From the NCBI GenBank assembly GCA_963514095.1, contig OY741280.1, positions 14,758,744 to 14,822,743 on the forward strand: a stretch of 64,000 nt of DNA. The letters are read 5' to 3'. The notes under the pieces were generated by a model. It was given only the letters and a program-made list of their open reading frames with translations. It made no database searches and was not told the origin of the DNA. The DNA is from Eutrigla gurnardus (lineage: Eukaryota > Chordata > Actinopteri > Perciformes > Triglidae). Positions 39,201 to 52,100 of this stretch are shown piece after piece. How positions within the stretch are numbered: position 1 is the stretch's first letter; every line of letters starts with the position of its first letter. Both the position numbers and the translations under genes were made by a program.

Positions 39201-40417
39201 CCCTAATAGCAGCCAGTGAGAGATGCTGTAATGGCTAGCCTCGGGGTTATTTATGTGTGTGTATTTAAGAAGGAGAGTAGAAAAACATCTGCTCTCTCTC
39301 TCACTGCCCCTCGTTGACTTTGACAGTATATAACTGAAAGGATGGATGGATGGATGGAACCTGGCAACGAGAGTAATTTATGCACAAAATGATCCGTTTG
39401 CTGAGAGGAAAGTCAGATTTTTGGGGCCCTCAGTAGGTCTCCATGTTTTCTTGTTTACATCTTTTTTTTTTCCCCAGGAAAGTATGAAAGGTCACAGTGC
39501 TTTCCCCACACTCCCTATTGATTATCATGCTCTCCACGTGCCGCTGTGCTTTGAAAATACAATAGAAGATAGACGATGCTTGTTTGAAAACATAGTGACC
39601 AATGTCATATTTGTCTTTATGACTAAGCCACAAAAAAAGAATATGAAGGTAGTTAGTTGAGGTAGTGTCCAGCACAAATGTAAGGTATTTGTTAATAAAA
39701 AGAGACTATCTCTGTTTTGTTCTCCTCGGCGGCACCGTGGGAGCGTCGCCATCGATGTTGAGTTTGTAATATTGCTTTCACCAGTGGGCCACTGGCTCAA
39801 TCCCTATTGTGTATCTATTTTGGTTTATGTTGTTTCTAAGGAAAAAAGTAGAAAATAATTCCCATTAATCCACCCTCCGAAAACATCTGAAATGTATCAG
39901 CAACTCTGGCCCTCCCATGTTTCACGCATGAACTGGACCAATGATAACATCCTTTTAGGTCGTTAATAATTTACATTTTTGCCCATTATGAGTTGAAGGG
40001 AAATGTCTGAAATGTAAGATTTCTGTCATCTCGAACTGGCCCCTGAACGCCTCACTGTAACAGGACTTTTTGCTGACCTACTGTAGTTGTGGTTACATAA
40101 AATTACTGATTTCTGCTCCATTGATCGCTGTCCGTGACGCTGTTTGGAGCTTCCCGTGTGATAGGTCAGTCTCAGTCTGAGGGCCCGCCCCCCCCTCCTC
40201 ACACATTAGGTTGTATATGAATGTAATGCAGATGGTTGAGGCATTAAAACAGAGCTGAATAGAAAAAAAACATTTAGAGATTTGTGGATCGGCATTCACC
40301 AGATTTCACGCTTTAAATTTCCTTCTCAGTTTAAGTTTCTCCGTCTGTCTGCGTCTCTGTCAGGAGGAGGCGGCCAGTTTACTGCAGTGGGCTTACATAA
40401 CTCTGCTGACTAGAAGC

Positions 40418-40450
<33 letters not shown>

Positions 40451-43400
40451 TGCAGGCTTCATGCAATTTTAATGTCCCCGTTTCATAGAGCAGACGGTTG
40501 GTAGAGTTTTTTTTTTTTTTCTCACCCCCATACACAACTGTCCTGTTTTGTGTTAATGAGCTGAATGGACGACTTTAAAACCAGTTTCCACTCGATATAA
40601 AGCAGGTGTGTGTGTGCTGCGTGTGCAAAGTTAAGCCCATCTCTCCGTGACCTCCAAAGAATGACATTCACAATCTGCCAGGATACACACGGACGCTCTA
40701 ATGCCTTTCACCAGCTTTACGGTGAAATGAAAGAATAGAGGTTTAACAAAATCCAAAACATGAAATATAAAACAAGAAATCCCACCGGTAAAGATAAAAC
40801 CATAACTCTTCTTATTCCGTTTCTCTTTTCTTTATTTGAAAGCACCATCCTCCTCTCTGCACTTACTTGATTGGCAGTTTGTTGTCGCACACATCGCTCA
40901 GTATTTCACTCTTGGAGGCACTTTGTTAACGTCGACCTTGCCTGTGCAGCTCGTAGAGTCTGCGTGATTGATGCTTTCGTCATCTGTCACTGCTGGGAAA
41001 TACGATGACTCACTCCTTTTGTCCCCCAACATCCCTGCGTCTCTCTCTTCGTCTACGCTCGATGGAAGCTGCCACCTTTTTGCTTTTTGCTTTAGCACTG
41101 TTTGGATAACTAGGTTTCAGAAAATATCTGCAAGATATTCTGTGTTTGCGCTCTCCTCAACTCATGTTTTATCGTTTTACGAATTTGAATCACGGTGGGT
41201 CGCTGCAGCCGTTTTAAACAGCTCATCAGTGTACATGTTGGTTTGGATTAGACACAACGATAAAACGGATTTATTGATTCGATCTGTTATTGTAGCTCCT
41301 TGAGACATGCAGGGAATGTTACCAAATATTACTGCCGTCATGCTCTCTATTAGAGATAGTCAATAATTTTATTATATTAACTCTGTGGCTAATAAGTGGC
41401 TGCGGGCTTTTGGCTTGTGTTTGTTCCGAACTGAACAAAGCCATGTGTTTAAGAGAATTCTGGGAAATGAAGTAAATGATTGACGCATCAGAAATCAATA
41501 CTCAACCACCTGAGGGAAGTATCGCTGGTGCTGGTTTATATGAGATCACTGATTGTCCGTCTTTGAGGAGAGGATGGACAGAAATGATCTTGTTAGTTGC
41601 CGAGATACAAAAAGGCCTGCAGCTAGTGCCGGCTCAAAACCCACAACCAGATGCTTATCAATAATAGAAGATTGACATGAATATTTCAAATGTGCTTCTG
41701 GAGCATTGCCTTCCTTTCTGTCCTCCTCTCTGTGTGCTGCACCTGACTCGCTTCACATTTGTGTTGAATCAAAAACACCTGCTTCCTCCTTTCCTTTCCT
41801 CGCGCTCTCTTTCGCTCTCTCTCTCTCTCACCCTCCTTCCTTCCTGCCCACTTTCTCCCTCCGTGACCCCTGCCCTACTCTCACTTTCACACCATTTCTC
41901 CAGCTCTTTTTTTTCGGGACGCTTGTCATTTTTCTTGCGCTTTTCTCACGCCGGCGCAGGATATGGAAGGATTGTTTTGTGTTTATGGGAGAATGGGAAT
42001 GGGAGGGATGGGAACGGAGAGCGAGAGAGGAGAGATGAAGGGAAAGAAGGAGGGAATGAGGCTGATGATTGTTGAAGTTTGAGTTTAGAGGAGCTGGAAG
42101 GAGAGGTTGGATTTTTCGTCACGGGAGTGTTGGAAGAAGGGGGAGGCTGGATTGTAAACACAACATTGTTATCATCGTGAGAGTGCAAGTAATACAACTC
42201 ACAACTACAGCTTTTAAAAGTTTTTGTACTCACTGATTCACTAAAATTACTCAAAATATAGCCAGTGGTTACAGATGTTTTTGAGAGTCAACATATTTGA
42301 CATTTAAAGAAGAATATGGATAAAAAGCATACAATATGCAGTATTTAATAGCTTTCTTATTGACAACAAATCCCGTAAAAAGACTAGAAGCAACAAACAA
42401 TGTGTAAAAACAGCTGGGCAATGTAGTTTTTAGGAAATATTACTCCAACACGAGTATATTGTGTCTTTGTCGGGGACTATTTTCAGTGGTGGATTCACAC
42501 GTTCAACATTGAGTAATAACGGCAGCAGAGCGATGCAGGATTGACTAAAAATAAAGTAATGTCACTCAGTGCAACGGCATGACTCATAGATGTGTTTTTT
42601 TTAGTAGTTTTCAGACAACAATGGAGCTTTATGGCACTGAGGAAAAAGCTATATAAGGTATTGGTTACATGGAGGATACTTGTTGGTAAGATCAATTCAA
42701 AGATGTCTTTTGTTATTATTAGGGCGAACACCGACAACGTTGGGCTGCGAAGGCCCTATTATATTTATATATTGTTATTATTTGTTATGACAGGGAGTAG
42801 CATGGCCTTTTTATACAATTTTAAATTAATTGAGATACATTTCATGAAAAGGTGTGTTTTTATTTTCTATTTTGCAGTAATCATAGTCTCCATGTTTTAG
42901 TATCTTAACCAAAAGTAAGATTACATCTTTAACTAGCTGATCTTGATGGGGATGGAAATCTGATCTTCCCACTTAAAAGCCACCATGTTTTTATTTATTG
43001 GTCTTTTAATTTAGCTCTTCAAGATCAAATTTAGCCAGAATATTTCAAGTATCCTGTCAGCTGATGAGCGATCCACCTGCCAACATGCATGTGAGATTTC
43101 AGCATGTTTATGATCAAATGCATATTTGTTTTGTTTTACCGGCCAAGACATTTCCAAAACAACAGAATTCAGAGGGGTCTACTTATTCATGTGGCTTCAG
43201 GAAATACTTTCAAAACAAATCGTAATGCAAAGTCCAACGGCAGAAATACAGTAATCCTTTTTTTGTTCAGGAGAACAAGAGGAGGACTGTTGAGAATATT
43301 TGCAGCTTAAGCAGGAGGACTCATAGTGTTCATATCAACTGAGCTCTTACTTCCCTCTAAAGTTGGGAACAGTGGACATCATTTGTTTTGAAATAATGAA

Positions 43401-43677
43401 AATAATGAAACAGCTCAAGTAAAATCTTCACAAAACAATATCTTGAGTCATTTCTCATTTTGTTTTCATCCAATGGAAGTTTTGAAAAGACCTCCCCGAG
43501 TTCAGACAAGCTATGTCCAATCTGAAAATTGAAAGTTTGGGAAAACAGTTGGAACCACAAGGTTTTACTGTCTGGGTGTTTTTCTGAGTGCCGGCGCGAC
43601 GTAGAGACACGTAAAGTCAACGCAGGAGTTGTGATGAATGGGCAGTCTGTACTCGCCAGTCACACATTGAGCTGCAT

Positions 43678-43727
<50 letters not shown>

Positions 43728-44020
43728 AGGAGGAAATGTGCATAGTAAAATGAGCGCTTTCATGATAGATGGAGCAGATTGTACTCTTTTCTTTCCCACG
43801 ATCAATCAACAACAATCACAGCCGTCTGCCGGTTAGAATGAACTTTTTCCGTCCGCCTCTCCATCTTTCTGGCTTTCTCCCTCCGTCTCTCACCTTATCC
43901 TCAACGTTCTCCAAATGTCATCTGTTTCCTCCCTCCCTGTCTCTTTACTCCACTCATTTCTTTTTCTCTTTTTCTGAAATACTTCCTGCGTCTTAATTCT
44001 CTCAGTATTGTTCCCCGTCT

Positions 44021-44094
<74 letters not shown>

Positions 44095-44261
44095 TGTTTA
44101 ATAGAAACTCTTTTCCTGTTTTGATGTTGACAAACTTACAGAGAGATTCCTGTCTCCTGGTTTTATGGCTGTTTGTCTGTCTGCATACTAGTGTCTTATT
44201 TTTCTGGGAATATGTATTAATAGCTTTGTGCGTGTGTGTGTGTGTGTGAGAGAGAGAGCGA

Positions 44262-44305
<44 letters not shown>

Positions 44306-45983
44306 GAATGAAAATAAATGTGAGACAAACAGAGAAAAACAAAGCTTTCTTTAGTTTGAACAAACCCCACAAAAGGAAGCTGTGTGTGAATGACGCCGGC
44401 CATATTTGGAGACATGGAGACAGGAAGTGAAGGTGATGGAGTCTCCGTCGTGACAGGGTTCCCAAGACCTGGTCACCGGGGCGACAAGGGTCAAGTCTTG
44501 TTTACGAGAAACACACAGGTTGAGGGATGTACAGTACAGGACCTGTAAAGTTATAAGTGGGGGCCAATGTGAGACAATGCTAGTGGTTTACGATGCACAG
44601 CATGTGTTCCCAACAACCCTGCTGGGGATGAATGTTGCTCTCTCTCCATGTTTCACGTTCACGTTGGCTAACAGAATCTCAAAAATAAACAAAAAACACT
44701 TTCTGGGATTTACAGAGTTGTGATGCATCACAATCTTTTCATTAGGAATCACATTGTTGACTCAAACATGGGATAATAATTACTCAAATGCTCCTTCAAT
44801 TCCAAGGAATAGACTCTGTTGAGTCACGCAACATTTCCCTGAAGTTCCCAACCAAATGAGCAGTCTCTGTTTTTCGGACTCAACTGAAGTGCTTTTAATG
44901 GATCCATGCAGGAGGTGGGGGCATTTAACAGCTCTCGTTTAATTCGATATCATCACACTCCGTTATCGATGTTGGTGTCGTTACGGAGGTCTGTTTCAGA
45001 AATTTGAAGATGCGTTGCAAATGTATAAGAGCCTCATGTGGTCTCAATCAAATTAGCTGCCAGACTCTCACTCTCCTTTCCATCTCTTTTGTTGACTCAG
45101 GGATTAAATATCGCTTATCTCTTCCTCATATTGATTTCAGCAATCTGTACTGTAGATTTAATCAAATAAGTATGGTTTGAAATCCTTTCGAGGGATACTC
45201 TCTGGAAGTTGCCCGTCATTTATATGCATTTTAGCATTTAAAAAAAAAATCAGCTGTGTCATACCTGTTGAAATTAGTAGATTTATTACTGTGTAAATGT
45301 CAAGCACCTCTTGAGTTTGTTCAAAGCTGTACTCCCCAGACTAAGTAAGTAGAGCTACCGGTCATTATTTGAGCCAAATCAAGTTGGCGTAGCATCAAAC
45401 TGCAGGCAGAGACATCAGGAGTGACTCCATCAGCAGATCTGTCTGTCTCTCCCATCTCTTGGATAATGTGGCAGCCAAATGACATTTAATGTATTTGTCT
45501 TCTTCTTTATTCAACCGAATTACCCAACAGTTTGACAGCGAGACGATGATTAAGTCCCGATTGAATGGTCTGCGATTCAGCTGACTTCACTCGGCTAAAG
45601 ACCGTCTACCTCCCCCATATCTTCATCCATTTCCTTTTCCTCTCAGCAGCTCAGTGAAATCATGTGCCCAGGGCTTTAGTCTGGAATTATTTAGACATTT
45701 TGGCATTGATAATGCATGGCTGTGTGATGATTCAGGTTAATTGATTGATATTTATTAATATGTAAGAACATTTTCAGTGTGAGTTTCATTACAAGAACGG
45801 AGAAAATATCATGCTTCGTTTCCATCCTTCGACAATGAGTGTTCAATTTAATTATTCAGGTTTTATAAATATTTTCATGGCAAGATAGAAGTATTTCAAG
45901 TTACAAGGATCTTAATTTTGTGAGGGTGTGTGTGTGTGTGTGTGTGGGTGTGTGTGTGTGTGTGTGTGTGTGGGTGTGTGTGG

Positions 45984-46018
<35 letters not shown>

Positions 46019-48725
46019 TTCCATTAAGCCATCCTAATTTCAGATCCTCTCACGTGACATCTGTGTTAGTACTGCATATGGTGATTGTGATAAAGTAACA
46101 TCCATTTAATTAATTTAATTAATATTCTTTTTAAATTTATAATTATAAACAAAGTTGAGATTATTTTCCCTTTCATCTGATGTTTTTCTTCAGACCTCCT
46201 GCTTTCAAGTTCATAAGTTTAATGAGTCTATTTAAGTACCAGAACTCAGAAATGATTGGAAGATTATAACAAGCTTTTGAACTTTTCAAATTAATTTCTT
46301 TGTTTCATGCGTTCACGAGCTCAGGAACACAACAAGCCTGACGCACAAACTACTGAGTCTCCACACTCAACACTGAAATACACGTGTTATGTTCTCCACA
46401 TTAAGCCGCACACTAGAGTGGATGTGGCTTTGTGTGATAATCTGGGGCTAATAATATACCTAGAATACATACATGTACAAGTATTATATTTTGAAAAAGG
46501 CACATGTTTGGTCACAAAGTGCAATATTTTAATTCACCTATTTCTTTCATGCTGCTTATCATTGCCCGGGAGTACAGATGAAAATGAGCTTCTAGCTATA
46601 TCTGCTGCAGTGAGCGTTTTGTGTATTGTCCCTTTTGGAAATAAATAGAAAATCAGGTTTTGCAGAAATCAAAAGCATACTCTTGTATTTGCTCAAGGGC
46701 TGATGCCAATAAAAAAACTGTCTAATTCAAACCAAACAAATAAAGATGCCTCTCACTCCTACAATTTGGATCTTACTTGCACCCCCTGGTGGCTGACAGA
46801 AAAACTCCATGCTGAAAACTTTGTTTATTGATGGTCTTTGGCATCTTAATGTGGCTGAAATCAAAGAGTTGCATATGCTCTACATTACTGTCTGTGCCTC
46901 ACATCTGTCTGTCTGTCTGCCTGTCTGTCTGTGTGCAGGTCTTCCAGAGCAGTACTACAGTCTGACGTGGTTCCTCAGTCCGGTCCTCGGCCTCTTTTTC
47001 ACCCCTCTGATCGGCTCGGCCAGCGACCGCTGCACCCTGAGATGGGGCAGGAGGAGACCGTTCATCCTGGCTCTCTGTATCGGGACTCTGATCGGAGTGG
47101 CACTGTTTCTGAACGGATCGCTGATAGGTGAGTGTTTCTTTCTATATATAAGGTTTCTATATATAGTGTTTCTTTCTATATATATATATAAATATATATA
47201 TTGCTACTTATATATCGCTATGAGCTGTGTGTCATTATTTCACAAAAGTCAGAGCAGGGATTTAAGTATTCTAAAAATATTTAAAATGCAGATAAGGTTT
47301 GAAAAATGTGGTGTTGATGTTTTCACAATAATATATTTTTATAATTCATAGTAACCTTTGCGTTGTGCCATCTGCTGAACGCTGTTATATAAACCACCTG
47401 AGACTATCACGGCCTCACAGGGAATTGAACCCCAAACGCTGACAGTGCAGATGCTGCTATTGTATCCAACATGCACTAACGCCACAGAGGAAATATAAAA
47501 ACACATGACAGCTTCTTTCAGCATCACTTAGTCGTGTCCTCGCAGACCGGTGTTCCCCTCAGTCTGACCCTCAGCTTATTACATCATCCAAATGTCAAGG
47601 ACACATTCAACCAATCCATCAATCAAATGGATCGGTTGTCAATCATGCCAAACAGATATTGATCTCCGGGGCCAACTACATCAGTGTGTTTCCGGTTGTA
47701 ATGTCATTGACCATATCTTTCTAAACACACGCGACAAGCAGACGTTTGAACCGATTGCAGTCGGATGCAATTTTTAGTCAAAATCGAGGTCACTGACATT
47801 AAGTCGGAGGTGTCTTCCAAATGTACTGCTTGAAATCTTGTCTATCCACTTTAACAGAGTAGGCCTATACAACATTATTGTGTATCATGATATCTCGTTT
47901 TATGATTTTGTGATGATATAATTCCTAAAAGAAGATAAATTATCATAAATTATCAGCCATAATTACTCACCCTAAGTGGGTGCATCACACGGTATTTTGG
48001 GATGTCATCGCCTAGAGAGTTACTGTTAGATTGGAGCTGCTTCCAGGCCAGAAAGAATCACACAATTTCGGGTTATTACAGAAATCCTGTTAGTCACACA
48101 TTATATTACTTTGCTGCCAAAAAAAGAGTAATATATTACGGTAACACTGGTTATCGGTCTTTGAATCCCCTATGGGTGCATCCGACCCACATAAACTTAC
48201 ATGTGGACCAAATGGGTGAAAAATGTCCGGAGCAACAATAGCTGACTGGTCTCTAAACGGAACAAAGTGAACTGAATTGTCAAAGGAGTTATTAATAACA
48301 AGAACGAGAGCTGTGTGAACTGTTTTCTGTCAGCAGATTCTGTTCTGCTCTACCTCCATTCTTCTGCACAGAGGTTGGCACTCCGGTCGTTTTAGGGCAC
48401 CGGTGTGTACGTGTGTTTGTGTGTATGTGTGTATGTGTGTTTGTGTGTATGTGTGTTTGTGTACATGTGTGTATGTGTGTACGTGTGTTTGTGTGTTTGT
48501 GTGTATGTGTGTTTGTGTATATGTGTGTATGTGTGTACGTGTGTTTGTGTGTTTGTGTGTATGTGTGTATGTGTGTTTGTGTGTTTTTGTGTATGTGTGT
48601 GCACCTTGCCAGCAGGGTCGACATGGGAAAAAAGAACAGCGACCTGTACCTGTGTGGGAGAAATGAGGGAATGAGAGAATGTGTACGTTTCCATGGTTGT
48701 GTATATGTGAATGGGCCAACAACAC

Positions 48726-48806
<81 letters not shown>

Positions 48807-48957
48807 GACATGGGAACACAGGAGCAGGCAGTTCACAGGGAAATGCTTCCTGTTTGCTTCCCCCTTTCCACCAATCACAATTCACTTCCTGTCTGCCTGC
48901 CTGGCTAGTCAGTCGTGCTGCTCCATTGTGCCACACACACATGCACAGACACACACA

Positions 48958-48999
<42 letters not shown>

Positions 49000-49086
49000 T
49001 GTTCCTCTATGAACATTTGTTTCATTGACGTTAATGGATTTCAGTTTGTGAAGTCATGCTGCGTCACTCTCTCTCTCTCTTTCACT

Positions 49087-49161
<75 letters not shown>

Positions 49162-52100
49162 TATTCATACAACCCTAAAGCTTGCTCATGTCACTCTGTT
49201 GTTTTCATACATTCATACACTCGGACGTAAACCTTCGTTGAGCAGCTCGCGGGCAGGACCGGGTCACAAATGTAATGAGACACACACAAGGTCACACGCA
49301 TCAAGCAAAGCACTATGGGAAATGTGCAGTGACCCATTTATGTATGTCTTTGTGTTTGTGTTTGTGCAGCCGTCGCAACTCACTAACCAGCTATTGATCA
49401 CATGCATCAGGCGATTGCTTACACACTTGTTGTGGAATTTGGAATTTATGTCAAAATGAAAACTTTTTTGTACATTCATGTTTTCCCCGTTAGGTCTGGC
49501 GATGGGTGACCAGCAGGGGAGACAACCAATAGGAATTGTTCTCACTGTGCTGGGGGTGGTGGTGTTGGACTTTTGTGCCGATGCAACAGAAGGACCAATC
49601 AGGGCGTACCTGCTGGACGTGGCGGACACGGAGGAACAAGACATGGCGCTCAACATCCACGCCGCCTCAGCAGGTACTGACATCTGACACCCACACACAC
49701 ACAAACACCCACACACATCTGTCTCATCTGTACGTCTAAACTTTTGTCCACGTGTGCAGGTCTTGGTGGTGCGGTCGGCTACGCCCTCGGAGGTTTAGAC
49801 TGGACGCACACCTTCCTCGGAGCAGCCTTCAAGTCCCAGGAGCAGATCCTGTTCTTCTTTGCTGCCATCCTCTTCTCCATCTCTGTTGCGTTACATCTCT
49901 GCAGCATCGAGGAGCAGCAGTACATGCCCCAGCATGACAGGCTGGATCAGGTATAGTGTGTTTGTGTTTGTGTGTGTGCTTATATGTGTGTGCAAGAGAA
50001 GAAGAACCCAAGACTCAGGTTTTCTGTCCTCACCAGGAGAGTCCAGATCGCACCAAACCACCACCACCAGCCAATGGCAGGACCGGAATGCTCACCCCCA
50101 AGTTGGAATTGATTGGAGAAGATGAAACGATGGACAGCTACGACCTCTATGACCTCTACGGAGACAACTTGTCCGAGCGTGGAGATATGGACATGGACTT
50201 CCTAGAGATGGAGCTTGTGAGAAGTACGCTGAATCTCAGTGTTGATGATTGTTATTATTATTTTCTCTGAATTTGTGGCATCTAAACGTATCAAACGTCC
50301 CCCTGCAGGTAAAAGTGACAGTGTTCTCGCCATGGCAGACGCCACTCTCGACCACCGGGACCACGACGCGTTGCACCTGTGCCACTTAGACCCGTCCATC
50401 TTCGCTGACCGCCTCTCGCCCTATCACGGCTCGCCTCCCGCCACCGGTCACTTCTTCAACCTCAACCGGAGCACTCCACCGCCCCGCTTCGGCAACATCA
50501 GGCGCAGCAGCAGCGCAGGAAGTCAGGACCTCCTCCAGACCAACAGCCACCAAACGCACGCGACCATCCCCAGGGTTTCCCGCCTCTCGGCTTTCTTACA
50601 GGAAATGGAGAACGACGACGGTCAGGAGGCGCTGCTGAACAACCAGCTCAACGAGCAGCGGACACTGAACGGGCGGCTGCTCGCCAGCGTGACTAACCCC
50701 GACAGCGCGGGCGCCAACGGGCTGAGCTCTAAAGGACAGGCACATCGCGCTGGAATGGTCAAAGGTTGTTTTTTTCATGTTGTATTTCACTAATGAATTA
50801 TGTATTTTCTTCACTGCTATTTTTACTACTAGATACCAGCAATGAGTCTGTGAAGATTCTCATCCAGGTCTTCATTTTGAAGATGCTTCGACTCTCATCT
50901 CATAGGTCCATTTCCGATTCAGCTTTTCTGGGAGCAGAAACTCTGAGGAGTCATCAATGTGATGAACCGTTTAGTTTGTCAAAGTGGAGATTTTCTCACC
51001 AGGAGTGCACTTAATGTCCATCCCATACCAGTGTGCCAGGTGGACAAGCTGTCCTATAAGAACCACTTATTTAAACGAATCCATAAAACGTCTCTTGTTC
51101 CAGCTGCCAGTACCGGAGCCCCCATGCGGCAGTCCCGCCACCGCCACATCTTCTACCGCCAGCCGTCCTGCACTTTCTCCTACTACGGTCGGGTGGGGAG
51201 CCACCGCTACCGCTTCCGCCGGGCCAACGCCGCTTACCTCATCAAGCCGTCTCGCAGCATGAATGACCTGTACGAGGTGGAGGCCAGACACAGGAGGAGG
51301 CACAGACAGAGGAACAGACACCGCAGTGGAAACACAAACTCCTCCAGCGGCGACACAGAGAGCGAAGAGGGAGAGGTAGGGAGGGGAACTTACGAACCTG
51401 TAACCATGACAACAATCGGGCCCTGTCGTTTTCTAATATGTTAAAGCGTCTGTTTTTTTGATGGATATATATTTAGGTTGAGACCACAGTGCGGCTGCTG
51501 TGGCTCTCCATGCTGAAAATGCCTCCGGAGCTGCTGCGACTGTGCGCCTGTCACCTGCTCACCTGGTTCTCCATCATCGCCGAGGCCGTCTTCTTCACCG
51601 ACTTCATGGGGCAGGTCATCTACCACGGAGACCCCACCGTACGTGAAAGAGCCGCTAAACGGCTGCAGATCCCTTGTCCTCTTTTGTCTCTTATCCTGAT
51701 ATTCTCATACGTCAAGCACGTCACGTTGTTAATCCACAGCTCATTTAAAAACAAAGCCTATTTCTCTTTCACCCAGGCTCCTCTTAACTCTACGCTGTTG
51801 GAGGATTATCACAAAGGAGTTCAGATGGGATGTTGGGGGCTGGTTATATATGCCATGACTGCTGCAACATGCTCAGGTAACACACAGGAAGTAACGTTGT
51901 CACACAAGCTTTCTCTTTGTCTCAACGTTAAACTCTGTACTGACAACTCATCTGCCTTCTCCAGCGATCCTTCAAAAGTACCTTGACAACTTTGACCTGA
52001 GCATTAAGGTCATTTACATCATGGGGACGCTTGCATTTTCCATAGGTATGAACAACCGTACAGTCATAGAATAAAACAAAAATAAATATGAGCAGCTAAT

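Larger units (their letters stand above)
33483..46938 (+). other. slc45a4: 13.5-kb intron after first SLC45A4 coding exon
   Basis: No coding exon or RNA gene supported. It contains a second copy of a dispersed repeat near 33788, a GGAT tetranucleotide run near 39339-39358, many dinucleotide arrays, and AT-rich blocks such as 45650-45780 that look like candidate regulatory DNA. The acceptor of the next exon is preceded by a (CTGT)n tract at about 46905-46932 that serves as its pyrimidine-rich stretch. Confidence 0.5.

Noticed and set aside
46307..46648. 113-codon plus-strand frame in the large SLC45A4 intron
   Set aside because: AT-rich, no recognisable motif, no splice signals in phase with the neighbouring exons.
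47413..47490. A functional tRNA gene on the minus strand
   Set aside because: The acceptor stem has only four of seven pairs and the anticodon arm is unclear, so it is listed only as a tRNA-derived repeat.
48403..48600. Regular repeats that might suggest a CRISPR array
   Set aside because: Units are 4 bp with no unique spacers, and the window is vertebrate DNA.
48292..48996. 234-codon minus-strand reading frame rich in Thr and His, with 182- and 139-codon partners
   Set aside because: They read through CA/TA microsatellites in several frames at once; composition is pure repeat and there is no domain or splice support.
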